A stretch of 64,000 bases of DNA from Tritrichomonas musculus (Eukaryota > Parabasalia > Tritrichomonadida > Tritrichomonadidae): NCBI GenBank assembly GCA_039105265.1, contig JAPFFF010000078.1:1-64000 (forward strand), given 5' to 3'. The notes below the pieces were generated by a model. That model was given only the letters and a program-made list of their open reading frames with translations. It was not told the DNA's origin and ran no database searches. Numbering within the stretch: position 1 is the first letter of the stretch; every line of letters starts with the position of its first letter. Both the position numbers and the translations under genes were made by a program. This document shows positions 36,811-47,454 of the stretch, one piece after another.

Positions 36811-38232
36811 TTAAAATGAATGAAAATCTGTTTTGAATGCATTAATTGCATCAACGACAGACGTGTAAGTAGAGATCACTGCAATGATTGTTCCAAAGAT
36901 TGCAAACAGGCCACTTAAAACATTTGAAACAGTCCATTTTCTTTCAGATGACAAAATATTCAGAATAGATGGATACGTGTAGCATCCAAGGCAGCCGCCA
37001 AGAGCTCCTCCTATTGTCATTGCAGGTTTGCACTGAGGCAAAAACATTCCAAGAAGGACAGGGACACTCACAGTCAAAACAAAAACTGACCAGTACTTGC
37101 AGGTGCTTAATGAATTAGGGTCATTAATTTTGAACAGCAAATGGCTCCAATTACTCATGCAACTTTTTGCAATTACAGGAAATGAAAAACTGACAATAAG
37201 GAAAAATCCAACACGAACAACTGTAAATAAAATGTCATTTGATGGGAATGAATTAAGAATGTTTCCATCGGATTGATTACCAAATATTAAATATAACATA
37301 ACTGATGGGAAAATTGTTAAAAATGCGCTGATTCCAAATGAAGTTATGACTAGATTCCTCCTCTTTTTGTATACTTTTGGATAATTGGAGAGAATTGGTA
37401 TAATTACACATGGTAATGAAAAAGCCAATGCATAAACACTAAGAGCTGAGAATATTTGAATATCAAAATGTGCTATTTTAACTGTTGGGGAAATTCCATA
37501 TTGAGGAACAATTTGGCATACTTTCACAATTGATGCAATTGCATAAAAGAATATGAATCCTATTGAAAAAGTGGAAAAAATACCGATAATCTTGAAACTT
37601 TTTGGAATCGATAAAGCAATTGGTATTATTATGGAATAAATTAAAATGGCAACTGAACGATATTTAAATGGTGATATATCAATTCCACCAAAGGCAAACC
37701 ATGATATTAAAGTATCTCCTGCGATAATTGTAAATGCAACCAATCCTGCCCAAAGGAAAATAATTGTAATAACTGAATATGATATACTTCCTACTTTCCC
37801 CATTAATTTTTCAACAATTTCATCAAAGCCACTTGAATCGTATTTGAGATTTAATTTTACATTTATAATTGAAGCAACATATGATAATATGGCCATAATA
37901 AAAATTAATATTAATGATGGAACAAGACCAACTGATATAAATGAATTTGGAACGCTTAAGATTCCTGCACCTAAAACTGAATTTAATGAATTCATCAAAG
38001 CTTCAAAAAATGATGAATTTTTCCTTTGAACTCTATCCATTTTATCGTTTTCATCTTTTGTTTCGGTTTTATCTTTATCTGATACTTCGACTTCATCAAA
38101 TTCTTCTGATGATTTTGTATTTTCTTCTAATGTATTCATTGTATTTGAAAGCATTTCCATATCTTGATGGTGTTTTGATTTTTGTATATCCACAGGTTCT
38201 TCGATGCTTAATTGATTATCTTCTGTTGACAT
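36811..38232 (-). CDS. AAAP-family amino-acid transporter, 473 aa
   Basis: About 75 hydrophilic, Glu/Lys/Asp-rich residues come first, then the conserved opening of AAAP/SLC38-type transporters: SSFFEALMNSLNSVLGAGIL, SVPNSFISVGLVPSLILIFI. About ten to eleven hydrophobic segments follow to the C-terminus (e.g. YSVITIIFLWAGLVAFTIIA). Members move neutral or other amino acids with protons or sodium across plasma, vacuolar or lysosomal membranes; the substrate cannot be told here. A TCATAA initiator-like string lies about 13 bp upstream of the ATG. Confidence 0.85.
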   Translation of the reverse strand: MSTEDNQLSIEEPVDIQKSKHHQDMEMLSNTMNTLEENTKSSEEFDEVEVSDKDKTETKDENDKMDRVQRKNSSFFEALMNSLNSVLGAGILSVPNSFISVGLVPSLILIFIMAILSYVASIINVKLNLKYDSSGFDEIVEKLMGKVGSISYSVITIIFLWAGLVAFTIIAGDTLISWFAFGGIDISPFKYRSVAILIYSIIIPIALSIPKSFKIIGIFSTFSIGFIFFYAIASIVKVCQIVPQYGISPTVKIAHFDIQIFSALSVYALAFSLPCVIIPILSNYPKVYKKRRNLVITSFGISAFLTIFPSVMLYLIFGNQSDGNILNSFPSNDILFTVVRVGFFLIVSFSFPVIAKSCMSNWSHLLFKINDPNSLSTCKYWSVFVLTVSVPVLLGMFLPQCKPAMTIGGALGGCLGCYTYPSILNILSSERKWTVSNVLSGLFAIFGTIIAVISTYTSVVDAINAFKTDFHSF

Positions 38233-38614
38233 AAATTACTTATGATTTCATTTTTCGATAGTTATTTTTAGTATTTGAATTTTGTTTATCCTCTAATATT
38301 TTCAATTGTTTATTTTATTTTTCTTTCAATATCTTATTTTTTTCAATGCTTTTTTCAAAAAAAAAATTTAGGTCTCAATATGAAGTATTAACAAAATAAT
38401 AAATTATGTATTAAATAAGAAAAATTTTAAAAAATAATTTTTTTATTTTATATTTTTATATAATTTAACATTACTTTTTATTATATAAAAGTTTTAATTT
38501 ATTTTCTACATCAAGATTTTCTTATTTATTTGGAAAAAAAAAACTTTTCTTAACATTTTCAATAAATTTGTATTCCAATTTTTCTACAGTACCAAAAGCC
38601 ACAGCCCAAAATCA
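38233..38614. other. Divergent intergenic region
   Basis: A/T-rich space between the divergent transporter and glycosyltransferase genes. Only weak initiator-like TCA strings were noticed. Confidence 0.5.
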
Positions 38615-39703
38615 ATGTGGAATCAAGTTAAATTGAATAGTGCCAATCACAATTTTATTTTTTATGATAAAATTTTTATATTACTTACAATAATAATACC
38701 TTTATCATTAATTTTCATATCGAACAAATCGAAACGCCACCAATCATTGACAATAATTCAATTATCACAGATACAGCATTTCACCGTTATTATTCACTCA
38801 AGTAACAAAACAAAAAGGCGACTTAATAAATATCTTGAACGATACATTGTCCGCAAGCCGCATATACACATCTATATCGTTTATCCAGAAAGCGTAACTC
38901 CAGATCCACGGTACGAATCACTTGTAGCGCGAGGATGTGGCGATAATCGGCTAAGTCTCGATTGCCGAAATGTATACGCGTACAACTTTTTCATAAAGCA
39001 TTCAAATTTGGGCGACTTTTTGTATAGGGCCATGGACGATACTCTTTTGAACCTCACCAATTTAGAGAAGCTAATCGACAAGCTCCGTCTGATATACGAT
39101 CCATACAAGCACATCGTTTTTCGTGGCTTTTTGAATGATGAAGCGAAGAGCAAATTCTATCTGGGGGGAGGGTCGGGCTGGCTGATGTCGCGGGCGATGG
39201 TTGAACTTCACAATATTCCATTCTACTCATTCCAGGAGAACGTCAAGCACTCATTCGTGTACCACGATGACACAACCGAAACGCTAATTCTGAGAAAAAT
39301 TGGATTTCAAAATTCAGAGGTTTACGTCGACAGTCGTTGGGCTGAGAGCGGATCAAGGGAAGGAAATATAACTGAGTATTCTATGGGAAATTTTGATAAT
39401 ATGCCAATTTGTGATTTGAATAGAAATTTGGTCCCAATCCACGAAATGATCGCCCTGCACAGCGTCAGCGATGAGCAAAAAAAAATGTGGATCGAGTCGA
39501 TGAATTTTCCTTCGTTTGTGTACTGCTTTAAGGCCAATTATAGTCAAATTGTGAGAATGTGTAAGACTGAAAAACATTTTGTGAATGAGAAATTGTCTTT
39601 CAATTATTTGAAGGAAAATGCTGAGTTTATCACTCTCGATGAGATAAAGAGAAAAAATTTGTCTGTGTGGAATTATAGCTTGAATTATATAGAAAAATAT
39701 TGA
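38615..39703 (+). CDS. GT31/fringe-like glycosyltransferase, 362 aa
   Basis: Type II membrane protein: a hydrophobic anchor (about residues 20-36, ILLTIIIPLSLIFI) follows a short N-terminus. The DxD-like metal site is RAMDDTLLNL (about 138). A second family mark is the GGGSGWLMSRAMVEL segment (about 183; compare GGAGY-LS in fringe and core-1 galactosyltransferases). A later acidic YHDDTTETLIL matches the usual EDV-type position. Likely a Golgi enzyme adding hexose or HexNAc to proteins; donor and acceptor unknown. Middle codons are GC-richer than the neighbours. Confidence 0.7.
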   Translation: MWNQVKLNSANHNFIFYDKIFILLTIIIPLSLIFISNKSKRHQSLTIIQLSQIQHFTVIIHSSNKTKRRLNKYLERYIVRKPHIHIYIVYPESVTPDPRYESLVARGCGDNRLSLDCRNVYAYNFFIKHSNLGDFLYRAMDDTLLNLTNLEKLIDKLRLIYDPYKHIVFRGFLNDEAKSKFYLGGGSGWLMSRAMVELHNIPFYSFQENVKHSFVYHDDTTETLILRKIGFQNSEVYVDSRWAESGSREGNITEYSMGNFDNMPICDLNRNLVPIHEMIALHSVSDEQKKMWIESMNFPSFVYCFKANYSQIVRMCKTEKHFVNEKLSFNYLKENAEFITLDEIKRKNLSVWNYSLNYIEKY

Positions 39704-41213
39704 GTGAAATGGTTGATAATTGTTTATATGATATATTAATAAAAGTATTCTTTTTATAAACAAATGACTGGCAAACTTTTAAATTCTATCAAATACCAAA
39801 TGGCCCGACAAATATTTACCTTTATAACAAATGACTGCAAAATAATTGTTTATGCCAAAGAGAATAAAAATTTTCATTTAAACACTTTTAAAATATATTG
39901 CAATTGAGCATATTTAAATATTGTGTTTATTGCTTGTTGATAATTTTATGAGCTTATAATTATGTATAAATTAGGAATTATTATCTTTATCATCAATTTT
40001 ATTAATTTTAATATATTAAATTTGAGATAAACATATTTTAATTTATTAACTTTGAGATAAACATAAAAATCATAGATAAACATATTTTTAAAGAATTATT
40101 ATTTTCAGAAAATAATTCAATAATTCTGAAAATAATTGAATATTTTTATTATAAAAAGTCAAAATAAAAATATAAAAAATATAAATGATTGAATATGCTA
40201 TCAATATTTTTGAAATAAATAAAAATATTTCAGAGAGTAATTTTTTACTTCATTTTTATTTATAACCGAACAATTCTTCATTAATTTCATTTACCAAAGA
40301 CAACAAAACCCGTATTTATATCAATATATCAATATATTAATATACAAACATCTAGAAGAATTCATCGTGATTCAGATTCAGTCCAAGGAAGTATCAAAAT
40401 TATTCATTGATAAAAAGAGAATAGGTATTAAATATTAAACATTAAATATTAGAAATGAATAGATATTACGATGTTTTATTCAATTTATTGATCTTCATCA
40501 GATTTAAGATCTTCATCAAAATGGAATCATTTCTTCAGCAACTATTCATTTAAATATTTTGTCATGTTTCCAATAGAAAAAATGCATATTAATCAGTTGA
40601 TTATATCAGATTTTAAACTTCTTATATTAATTATTCTCTTTTAAATTAAAAACACGAATAAGACAAAAATTAAGCACGCATTAAAATTTATACAAACAAA
40701 TTATCCACAAAAAATTGCATTAAAAGACAAAAAAAAAAAAAAAAAAGAATTATTATAATTATAATTATTCACAGACAATACAGTTAATTACACCTTTGCT
40801 ATATAATCAAGAAGGATACAATAACTAAAATAATGATAAATTGAACGAAACTTATGAAAAATTTACAAACAAACCCAAAATATTATCATTCATAATACCT
40901 TTGCTATCATGAAGGTTGCCATTACAACAGTTAAATGATAATGCATATAAAAAAAGTAATTCATGAATTCATTGATTCATTGATTTCATTAGTCCACTTT
41001 TTTGTATTGATTATTTGATTTATTTTTTATATAAATCTCTCAGAAATATTCACAATACATACAAATAATGAATAGTTTACGAAAATATAAACATACAATT
41101 ATAAAAATAAAATACATAAAAAATAATATTGAATTAATTATGTGAATAAATAAAAAAAATAAATATTGAAAAATTGAAGTAATAGTATAAAAACGAATTC
41201 ACATAAGATCACA
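39704..41213. other. Gene-free A/T-rich DNA
   Basis: No gene. Short repeats such as TTTGAGATAAACATA (twice near 40020-40070) and a GCCATTACAACAG string like part of the tRNA are the only marks. Confidence 0.5.
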
Positions 41214-41228
41214 TCATTTTTATATAAA
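41214..41228 (+). promoter_or_regulatory. Initiator of the C2-like gene
   Basis: TCATTTT at 41214 is 15 bp before the ATG, a good fit to the trichomonad initiator TCA(C/T)(T/A) and its short 5' leader. Confidence 0.6.
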
Positions 41229-41774
41229 ATGCTCTGCTTAAACATCCAAATGCAATCCTTTGAACTCCAGAAAGGAATTGTTCAAGATAATGACACGATC
41301 CGTGTTAGTGTTACAACACTTCCAAGTGGTGAAAAACAAGCGTTCTCCTTTGAAGCTAAAAAGATGCAAACAACTCGTCCATTCTTTTCATTAAAGATCA
41401 ATGAAAAAACAGAAAAGATCTTAATTGTTTTGAGGAAGAAAAGTTTTTCACAGAAGGATCCAATAATTGCATCGACCGTTATTTCAAACAAACAAATCCC
41501 GACCAAATTCAACGACATTACCAACACAGAAATGAAAACAATAAATTTATTAGAGCCAGTTCAACAATCAGGCAAGAAAGGTTCAGAACGTAAAGCCGTT
41601 GGGAAATTTGAAATCCAATTCACATTGACACAGGAATTTCCTTCTACGAACAAAAATACAATCAAGCAATTAAATAAAAAGAGGAATGGCAAAGGATATG
41701 CCAAAATGAATTCATTTTTCGATGACGAAAATGATAATAATAATTTCCTTTTCAATGATCTTATTACTAACTAA
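41229..41774 (+). CDS. Small C2-like protein, 181 aa
   Basis: Residues 8-130 have the beta-rich pattern of a C2-like domain: QSFELQKGIVQDNDTIRVSV, RPFFSLKINEKTEKILIVLR, ASTVISNKQIPTKFNDI, KTINLLEP and KFEIQFTLT. The rest is basic then Asn/Asp-rich. It may bind membranes or partner proteins; I cannot see a clear calcium-binding set. A second Met (residue 8) is an alternative start, but the initiator fits the first. Confidence 0.65.
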   Translation: MLCLNIQMQSFELQKGIVQDNDTIRVSVTTLPSGEKQAFSFEAKKMQTTRPFFSLKINEKTEKILIVLRKKSFSQKDPIIASTVISNKQIPTKFNDITNTEMKTINLLEPVQQSGKKGSERKAVGKFEIQFTLTQEFPSTNKNTIKQLNKKRNGKGYAKMNSFFDDENDNNNFLFNDLITN

Positions 41775-41886
41775 TTGATTTGTTTCACATTAATAGATAT
41801 AGATATTATATTATTATATAATAAAGAATAGATGGCCATATAATTTAATATTTTTTTTTTTTTCATTTTATATTAGTGGGTGTAAA

Positions 41887-42149
41887 ATGGTATTAATTCG
41901 AAGTAAATATGAAATGAATTTTACTTCGATCAGTATAATATCAACAGATCATTCCGAAAAAATTGCTAATTTACTTCATAAATTGTTCCATTTTATTATG
42001 GATGAAGTTGTTATTAGTGAACTGTCTTGCACTTTTTGATCAGAATTGAATCTGATAAAATGAGTAAAAGTATGATTGAGTATTTCTATGCACATCTTGA
42101 TGATGAGATCATAAATAATGATTTTTCTTTTTATTTGAATAAATAATTT
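41887..42149 (+). pseudogene. Possible small broken gene
   Basis: A 50-codon frame (MVLIRSKYEMNFTSISIIST ... FIMDEVVISELSC) continues in another frame (LIRIESDKMSKSMIEYFYAH then LDDEIINND) with one shift near 42035. No family recognised; low confidence. Confidence 0.3.
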
Positions 42150-42425
42150 CTTTTTTTTATTTTGATTAATATTAGAATATAAAATTTTAATTTATTTTTG
42201 ATAAAATTTAAAAAGATTTGGAATCTATTAGTTTATTACTCGTATTGATCAATTAAATGCTGTTGAATTCAAAATTTATAAGATTACTGAAATTAATTTC
42301 AATGATTTTGAATTCAAAGTTATTGAATTCGATGTTATTTGATCCATATTTTGTATTTGTAAATAATAAATCTATATTGTTATAAAATTATTTTTTATAA
42401 AAAGAATTTACCGAGATAAACATAT

Positions 42426-42448
42426 TTAAAACAGTGGCACTGTTTTAA
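42426..42448. repeat. Perfect hairpin upstream of the LRR-kinase gene
   Basis: TTAAAACAGT, loop GGC, ACTGTTTTAA: a ten-base perfect stem about 41 bp before the ATG at 42490. Confidence 0.75.
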
Positions 42449-42489
42449 TATCAATTTATTTGTTTACAAATATTGAAAAATATTATAAA

Positions 42490-45400
42490 ATGGATCTTGA
42501 AATTGAGATTGAAAACAATCTTAGAGTTAAAATCAATCAAAAAAATGGCACATCTTCAATTATTGAATCACCAAAAGCCACAGGTAACATAATTGTTCCT
42601 TGTTTTGCTACATATAATAATAAACAATTCAAAATAATCAGTGTCGAAGGCTTTGCATTTAGTAGGTGTAATATCGAATCATTGATATTTCCAGAAGATT
42701 CAAAAGTTGAAACTTTAAAAAATAAATGCTTTTATAAGGCACATATCAAGAAGATCAAATTTCCACCAAGTCTTAAAAAACTCGATGAAGACTGGGCAGG
42801 CAGTCTCTATGATTTAGTAGAAATCGAAATATCACCAAAAAATCCATTCTTTATTTATTATGACAATAAATATCTTTTAGGTAAGAGTGCCGAATCCAGT
42901 GGCAAATTTGATGTTCTCTACTATGCGCGTTTTGATATTGATGAAGCCTTGATGCCTCCCCAAGTAACAATCATTAAACCTCATTCATTTGATGGTCATG
43001 AAATGCTGAAATGTGCCACTTTTCCAAATAACTCACAGATAAAGCGCATTGAAAGTTTTGCATTCAGTGGCAGTAGCATCAAGAAGTTGGAACTTCCTGC
43101 AAGTCTCGAAATGATTGGTGATTCTTGTTTTAACTCTGTAAGTGAATTGACAGAAATAAAAGTGTCACCTAAAAACAAAGTTTTCAAAGTTTTCGATGAA
43201 AAGTGCCTTTTGATGATGAGCCAGCCAGGAAGTGGTGTTTTTGATGTCCTTATCTTTGGTATGCGTGATATAGAAAGTGTCAGAATACCGCCGTATATAA
43301 AAATAATCAGTGACTTCGCCTTTTACAAATGTGAAAAGTTAAAATCCATCACTTTTGAATCAGGATCATTGCTAGAAAAGATTGCAGGTTATGGATTTAG
43401 ATCTATTCGAGGCCAAGAAAAAATGATCATTCCTCCATTTGTGAAAGAAATTGGCACACATTCATTTTCTTATATCAAAGATGTCAAAATCATCGAATTT
43501 CTTAGTAAGTCGATCAAAATTGGAAACAGTTCCTTTTTCTTCTGTAAGAATCTTACTTTTATTTCATTTCCAAATGCAGATCAGATTACATTTGAATATG
43601 GTTCAATGCCAAGTGCACAAGAAAACATGAAAATCTTTGTCAGAAGAGAAGCTCAGTTGGATGGCAGTGGACTAAAAGATTGCATGAACAAAATAACTTA
43701 CATTGAAGAAAAAGTAAAAACGTCAAATGAAACGCCAAATGATACTGATAATGATGAGTCCAAAGATTCAGTTGACGATGCACAAGAAAAAGCAGCTGAT
43801 GATGAGTCAAAAGATTCAGTTGATGATGCACAAGAAAAAGCAGCTGATGATGAGTCAAAAGATTCAGTTGATGATGCACAAGAAAAAGCAGCTGATGATG
43901 AGTCAAAAGATTCAGTTGACGATGCACAAGAAAAAGCAGCTGATGATGAGTCAAAAGATTCAGTTGACGATGCACAAGAAAAAGCAGCTGATGATGAGTC
44001 AAAAGATTCAGTTGATGATGCACAAGAAAAAGCAGCTGATGATGAGTCAAAAGATTCAGTTGACGATGCACAAGAAAAAGCAGCTGATGATGAGTCAAAA
44101 AATTCAGTTGACGATGCACAAGAAAAAGCAGCTGATGATGAGTCAAAAGATTCAGTTGACGATGCACAAGAAAAAGCAGCTGATGATGAGTCAAAAGATT
44201 CAGTTGATGATGCACAAGAAAAAGCAGCTGATGATGAGTCAAAAGATTCAGTTGATGATGCACAAGAAAAAGCAGCTGATGATGAGTCAAAAGATTCAGT
44301 TGATGATGCACAAGAAAAAGCAGCTGATGATGAGTCAAAAGATTCAGTTGATGATGCACAAGAAAAAGCAGCTGATGAGTCAAAAGAAGAAAATCACAAA
44401 AGTTTAAATACATTAAAAGCTTCAGATAATAATGAAGTAGATCAATGTATAAATAATGAAAATGAGAATAATAACTTAAAAAAGTTTGTCGGTTACTTAA
44501 TATCACATTTGAGCAAGTATGAAACGGTTATCTCGTATGATGAATTTGTGAATAAGACAGCAAAAGGAACGAATAAAGAAGAATTGAATTACGAACATCA
44601 TTCATTTGTTGGCGCAGATGATGAAGAATTCCACCGGGTTGTTGGGAAAATTGGAGAAGGAGCGACAAGTGAAGTTTACAAAGTTATTGATGAACGAACA
44701 GGAGAAGTGATTTGCAAGAAAGTTGTCAAAGATTGTGGAGATGAAAATGCATTCAAAACACTGAAGAACTCATTGAAAGAATTGGAAGTTGGTATGAATG
44801 TCCATCATCCATGCATTTGTGAAGCACTTGGCTACAACACGAATGAAGCATTGCCAGGAACAGCCCAAGAAGATCAAGAAGAAAAGACCACGATTGCACT
44901 TTTCTTCGAACTTCTTCCTTTCAGTATTGAAAGTGTTATAAAGAAAGGTCTGATGAGCAACACACTGAAAGTTCGAATTGCAGTTGAAGTTGCATTTGGG
45001 ATGTCATATCTGCACTCACATGGGATGATGCATCGCGATTTGAAGCTTGGAAACATCATGATGAACGGCGTCTTCAATTCGAAAATCATCGATTTTGGTC
45101 TTGTTCACATCTCGGATCTTTCAATGTCAGGGAACAGCATGACGAAAGGAATTGGAACACTTGCTTACATGTCACCGGAGATGGTGAATGAAGAAGATTA
45201 TGACAACAAGACGGATGTCTACTCTTACGGAGTTGTCCTCTTCAAATTATTCGCAGAACGTTTGCCTAAACAAAGCATGCGCGACAGGCTGAATAACGTC
45301 CCAATGGAGTATCCAACAGAATCAGGCAAAATCAGCAAGTACTGCATAAATTTGATCAAACGATGCACGATGTTTGAACCAGAACAACGTCCAACATTCG

Positions 45401-45531
45401 ATGAAATCATTGAGGACATGCTCTCAAACAATTTTGCACTTGCGTCTGAAGTTGATGTGAAAGTTATCTCTCAACGCTTCAAAGAATTAAATAACTTCAG
45501 GGAACTGAACAACGAAAGAAATAACTCATAA
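42490..45531 (+). CDS. LRR (BspA-like) receptor-style protein kinase, 1013 aa
   Basis: Residues 1-400 are BspA-like LRR_5 repeats (e.g. IKKLELPASLEMIGDSCF; SPKNPFFIYYDNKYLLGKSA). Residues 421-628 are 13 copies of a 16-residue acidic unit DDESKDSVDDAQEKAA. The kinase domain runs from about 715 to 977: GEGATSEVYK, Lys in ICKKVV, HRDLKLGN (848), DFG (867), GTLAYMSPEM. All key catalytic residues are present, so it should be an active Ser/Thr (TKL-like) kinase. No TM or signal peptide is visible, so it is probably cytosolic. The start is the ATG at 42490; the frame extends to 42460 without one. The LRR part was copied to 46706-47428. Confidence 0.88.
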   Translation: MDLEIEIENNLRVKINQKNGTSSIIESPKATGNIIVPCFATYNNKQFKIISVEGFAFSRCNIESLIFPEDSKVETLKNKCFYKAHIKKIKFPPSLKKLDEDWAGSLYDLVEIEISPKNPFFIYYDNKYLLGKSAESSGKFDVLYYARFDIDEALMPPQVTIIKPHSFDGHEMLKCATFPNNSQIKRIESFAFSGSSIKKLELPASLEMIGDSCFNSVSELTEIKVSPKNKVFKVFDEKCLLMMSQPGSGVFDVLIFGMRDIESVRIPPYIKIISDFAFYKCEKLKSITFESGSLLEKIAGYGFRSIRGQEKMIIPPFVKEIGTHSFSYIKDVKIIEFLSKSIKIGNSSFFFCKNLTFISFPNADQITFEYGSMPSAQENMKIFVRREAQLDGSGLKDCMNKITYIEEKVKTSNETPNDTDNDESKDSVDDAQEKAADDESKDSVDDAQEKAADDESKDSVDDAQEKAADDESKDSVDDAQEKAADDESKDSVDDAQEKAADDESKDSVDDAQEKAADDESKDSVDDAQEKAADDESKNSVDDAQEKAADDESKDSVDDAQEKAADDESKDSVDDAQEKAADDESKDSVDDAQEKAADDESKDSVDDAQEKAADDESKDSVDDAQEKAADESKEENHKSLNTLKASDNNEVDQCINNENENNNLKKFVGYLISHLSKYETVISYDEFVNKTAKGTNKEELNYEHHSFVGADDEEFHRVVGKIGEGATSEVYKVIDERTGEVICKKVVKDCGDENAFKTLKNSLKELEVGMNVHHPCICEALGYNTNEALPGTAQEDQEEKTTIALFFELLPFSIESVIKKGLMSNTLKVRIAVEVAFGMSYLHSHGMMHRDLKLGNIMMNGVFNSKIIDFGLVHISDLSMSGNSMTKGIGTLAYMSPEMVNEEDYDNKTDVYSYGVVLFKLFAERLPKQSMRDRLNNVPMEYPTESGKISKYCINLIKRCTMFEPEQRPTFDEIIEDMLSNNFALASEVDVKVISQRFKELNNFRELNNERNNS
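43750..44373. repeat. 48-bp coding minisatellite, 13 copies
   Basis: Thirteen 48-bp units encode the acidic repeats of the kinase. Units differ almost only at one silent position (GACGAT or GATGAT), with one Asp-to-Asn unit (the eighth) and one AGTCC variant in the first. Confidence 0.95.
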
Positions 45532-45985
45532 AAAAACGTTCAAAGAAATGATTAAAAAAAAAAAACAATAATAAAAATTTTATTTTTAAATATGACCATT
45601 TTTTCTTTTACAATTTTGAGAGCTCTAGCTTAAAAGTTAAAGTTAATTAAAAAATAAAGTATTAGGTTCGAAAATAAACAGTTTTACTTTTTTTTTTGTC
45701 TCTTATAAATGAGTCAATTGTTCCAATCAGCAAGAAATAAATCCAGATGCAAAATAATGCACAATTTATTCGGATGACGACAAATATATTGATCGAACAA
45801 CAAGTTTATGTCCTACATCTCCAGCTGTTGTATTTGATTTTTCCTCAGAAAATCAATTTTCAAGAATCATAATTGACATTTAGACAGTACATCCTTATTA
45901 ATATTTGGCTCTAAAATTAAAATATAGCAAAAAATATTGACAATTATTTTAAAAAAATGAAAAAGATATAAATTAAATTTAAAAA
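45532..45985. other. Intergenic with a possible gene scrap
   Basis: Between 45770 and 45883 a plus-strand frame reads SDDDKYIDRTTSLCPTSPAV then VFDFSSENQFSRIIIDI and a stop. It looks like a coding remnant but has no start, and I cannot name it. Confidence 0.35.
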
Positions 45986-46714
45986 ATGTTGAGTCAGGTA
46001 AAGCTTTTACTCATTAATTCCAATTTATATCTGCATTTTAATGACATTTTTGTTTTTGATCTAGACAAAGGCGATCAGTGCAATCTTTTGCAATCGAATC
46101 TTCATTTCGTCGTCTACGGGAAAAACATTGATTGGATCAACAGCTGTGAGTTCAATCATTCGCGCGTTTTACGTGTTTACGACACTGAGAAGATCAATAA
46201 AATATTGGACAGTCAAAGCGCCGTCCATATTTCTAAGATCATTGAGATGAACTGGACGAAAAGAGTGACCAAGTCATTCTATTCATCGACAGGCCCGGGA
46301 AACAAAGGCATCTTCAAGCCTGACGTTATGGCGGTTGGGACCAAAGTTTTCAGTTCGAAAGCGCGCGAGCATAGCAGTTCACCGCATGGATGCCGTGAAG
46401 AAGAAGAAGGAGACTTTGTACAAATGACAGGCACATCGATGGCGACGCCAAATGTCGCTGGCGCAGCGGCTCTTGTCCATGACTATTTCAGCTCAGGCAA
46501 TTGGACCGATAAAGTGACCCCAAATGGTCCCACGACTCGTGCCATTCTGATCAACTCATGCAGACACCCGGAAGGCTCAAAGACACCTGATCTCTTCTTT
46601 GGTCACGGCGTTGTTGACTTGTCAACGATCCTTCCGATTGATAACGAATTTGGTGTCCAAATAACCAAACAAAAAGTGAAACCGTCAGTCCCAGAAAACG
46701 GTCATGTAACATAA
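45986..46714 (+). pseudogene. C-terminal subtilase (S8) fragment
   Basis: Contains the catalytic Ser motif of subtilisin-like proteases (GTSMATPNVAGAAALVHDYF) and the preceding GPGNKGIFKPDVMAVG, plus the downstream GHGVVDL. The parts with the catalytic Asp and His are absent, so it is a truncated remnant. The coding DNA is GC-richer than its flanks. Its C-terminus (about PENGHVT) breaks abruptly into a copy of the LRR-kinase gene. Confidence 0.75.
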
Positions 46715-47428
46715 TTGTTCCTTGTTTTGCTACATATAATAATAAACAATTCAAAATAATCAGTGTCGAAGGCTTTGCATTTTGTAGTTGTAATATCGAA
46801 TCATTGATATTTCCAGAAGATTCAAAAGTTGAAACTTTAAAAAATTCATGCTTTTATGCGGCACATGTCAAGAAGATCAAATTTCCACCAAGTCTTAAAA
46901 AACTCGATGAAGAATGGGCAGTCAGTCTCTATGATTTAGTAGAAATCGAAATATCACCAAAAAATCCATTCTTTATTTATTATGACAATAAATATCTTTT
47001 AGGTAAGAGTGCCGAATCCAGTGGCAAATTTGATGTTCTCTACTATGCGCGTTTTGATATTGATGAAGCCTTGATGCCTCCCCAAGTAACAATCATTAAA
47101 CCTCATTCATTTGTTGGTCATAAAATGAAATGTGCCACTTTTCCAAATAACTCACAGATAAAGCGCATTGAAAGTGATGCATTCAGTGCCAGTAGCATCA
47201 AGAAGTTGGAACTTCCTGCAAGTCTCGAAATGATTGGTGATTCTTGTTTTAGCTTCGCAAGTGAATTGACAGAAATAAAAGTGTCACCTAAAAACAAAGT
47301 TTTCAAAGTTTTCGATGAAAAGTGCCTTTTGATGATGAGCCAGCCAGGAAGTGGTGTTTTTGATGTCCTTTTCTTTGGTATGCGTGATATAGAAAGTGTC
47401 AGAATACCGTCGTATATAAAAATAATCA
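46706..47428 (+). pseudogene. Recent copy of the LRR segment of the kinase gene
   Basis: Near-identical to 42584-43309 except for scattered substitutions and one 3-bp deletion (EMLKC to KMKC). Both ends break abruptly, into subtilase sequence on the left and A/T-rich DNA then a tRNA on the right. An open frame (46804-47439) remains by chance of recent copying; it lacks a kinase part. Confidence 0.85.
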
Positions 47429-47454
47429 ACAATTCATAAAAAAAATTAAAAAAA

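Noticed and set aside
40913-40935. tRNA fragment (GCCATTACAACAG)
   Set aside because: Only about a dozen bases match the tRNA-Gly D-arm region; no cloverleaf forms.
43640-44506. Long antisense and shifted frames over the 48-bp array (288 and 226 residues)
   Set aside because: They exist only because the unit length is a multiple of three; composition is repeat-made and there are no conserved motifs.
46804-47439. Independent LRR gene of 211 residues
   Set aside because: It is the recently copied middle of the LRR-kinase gene without its own promoter, start context or kinase part.
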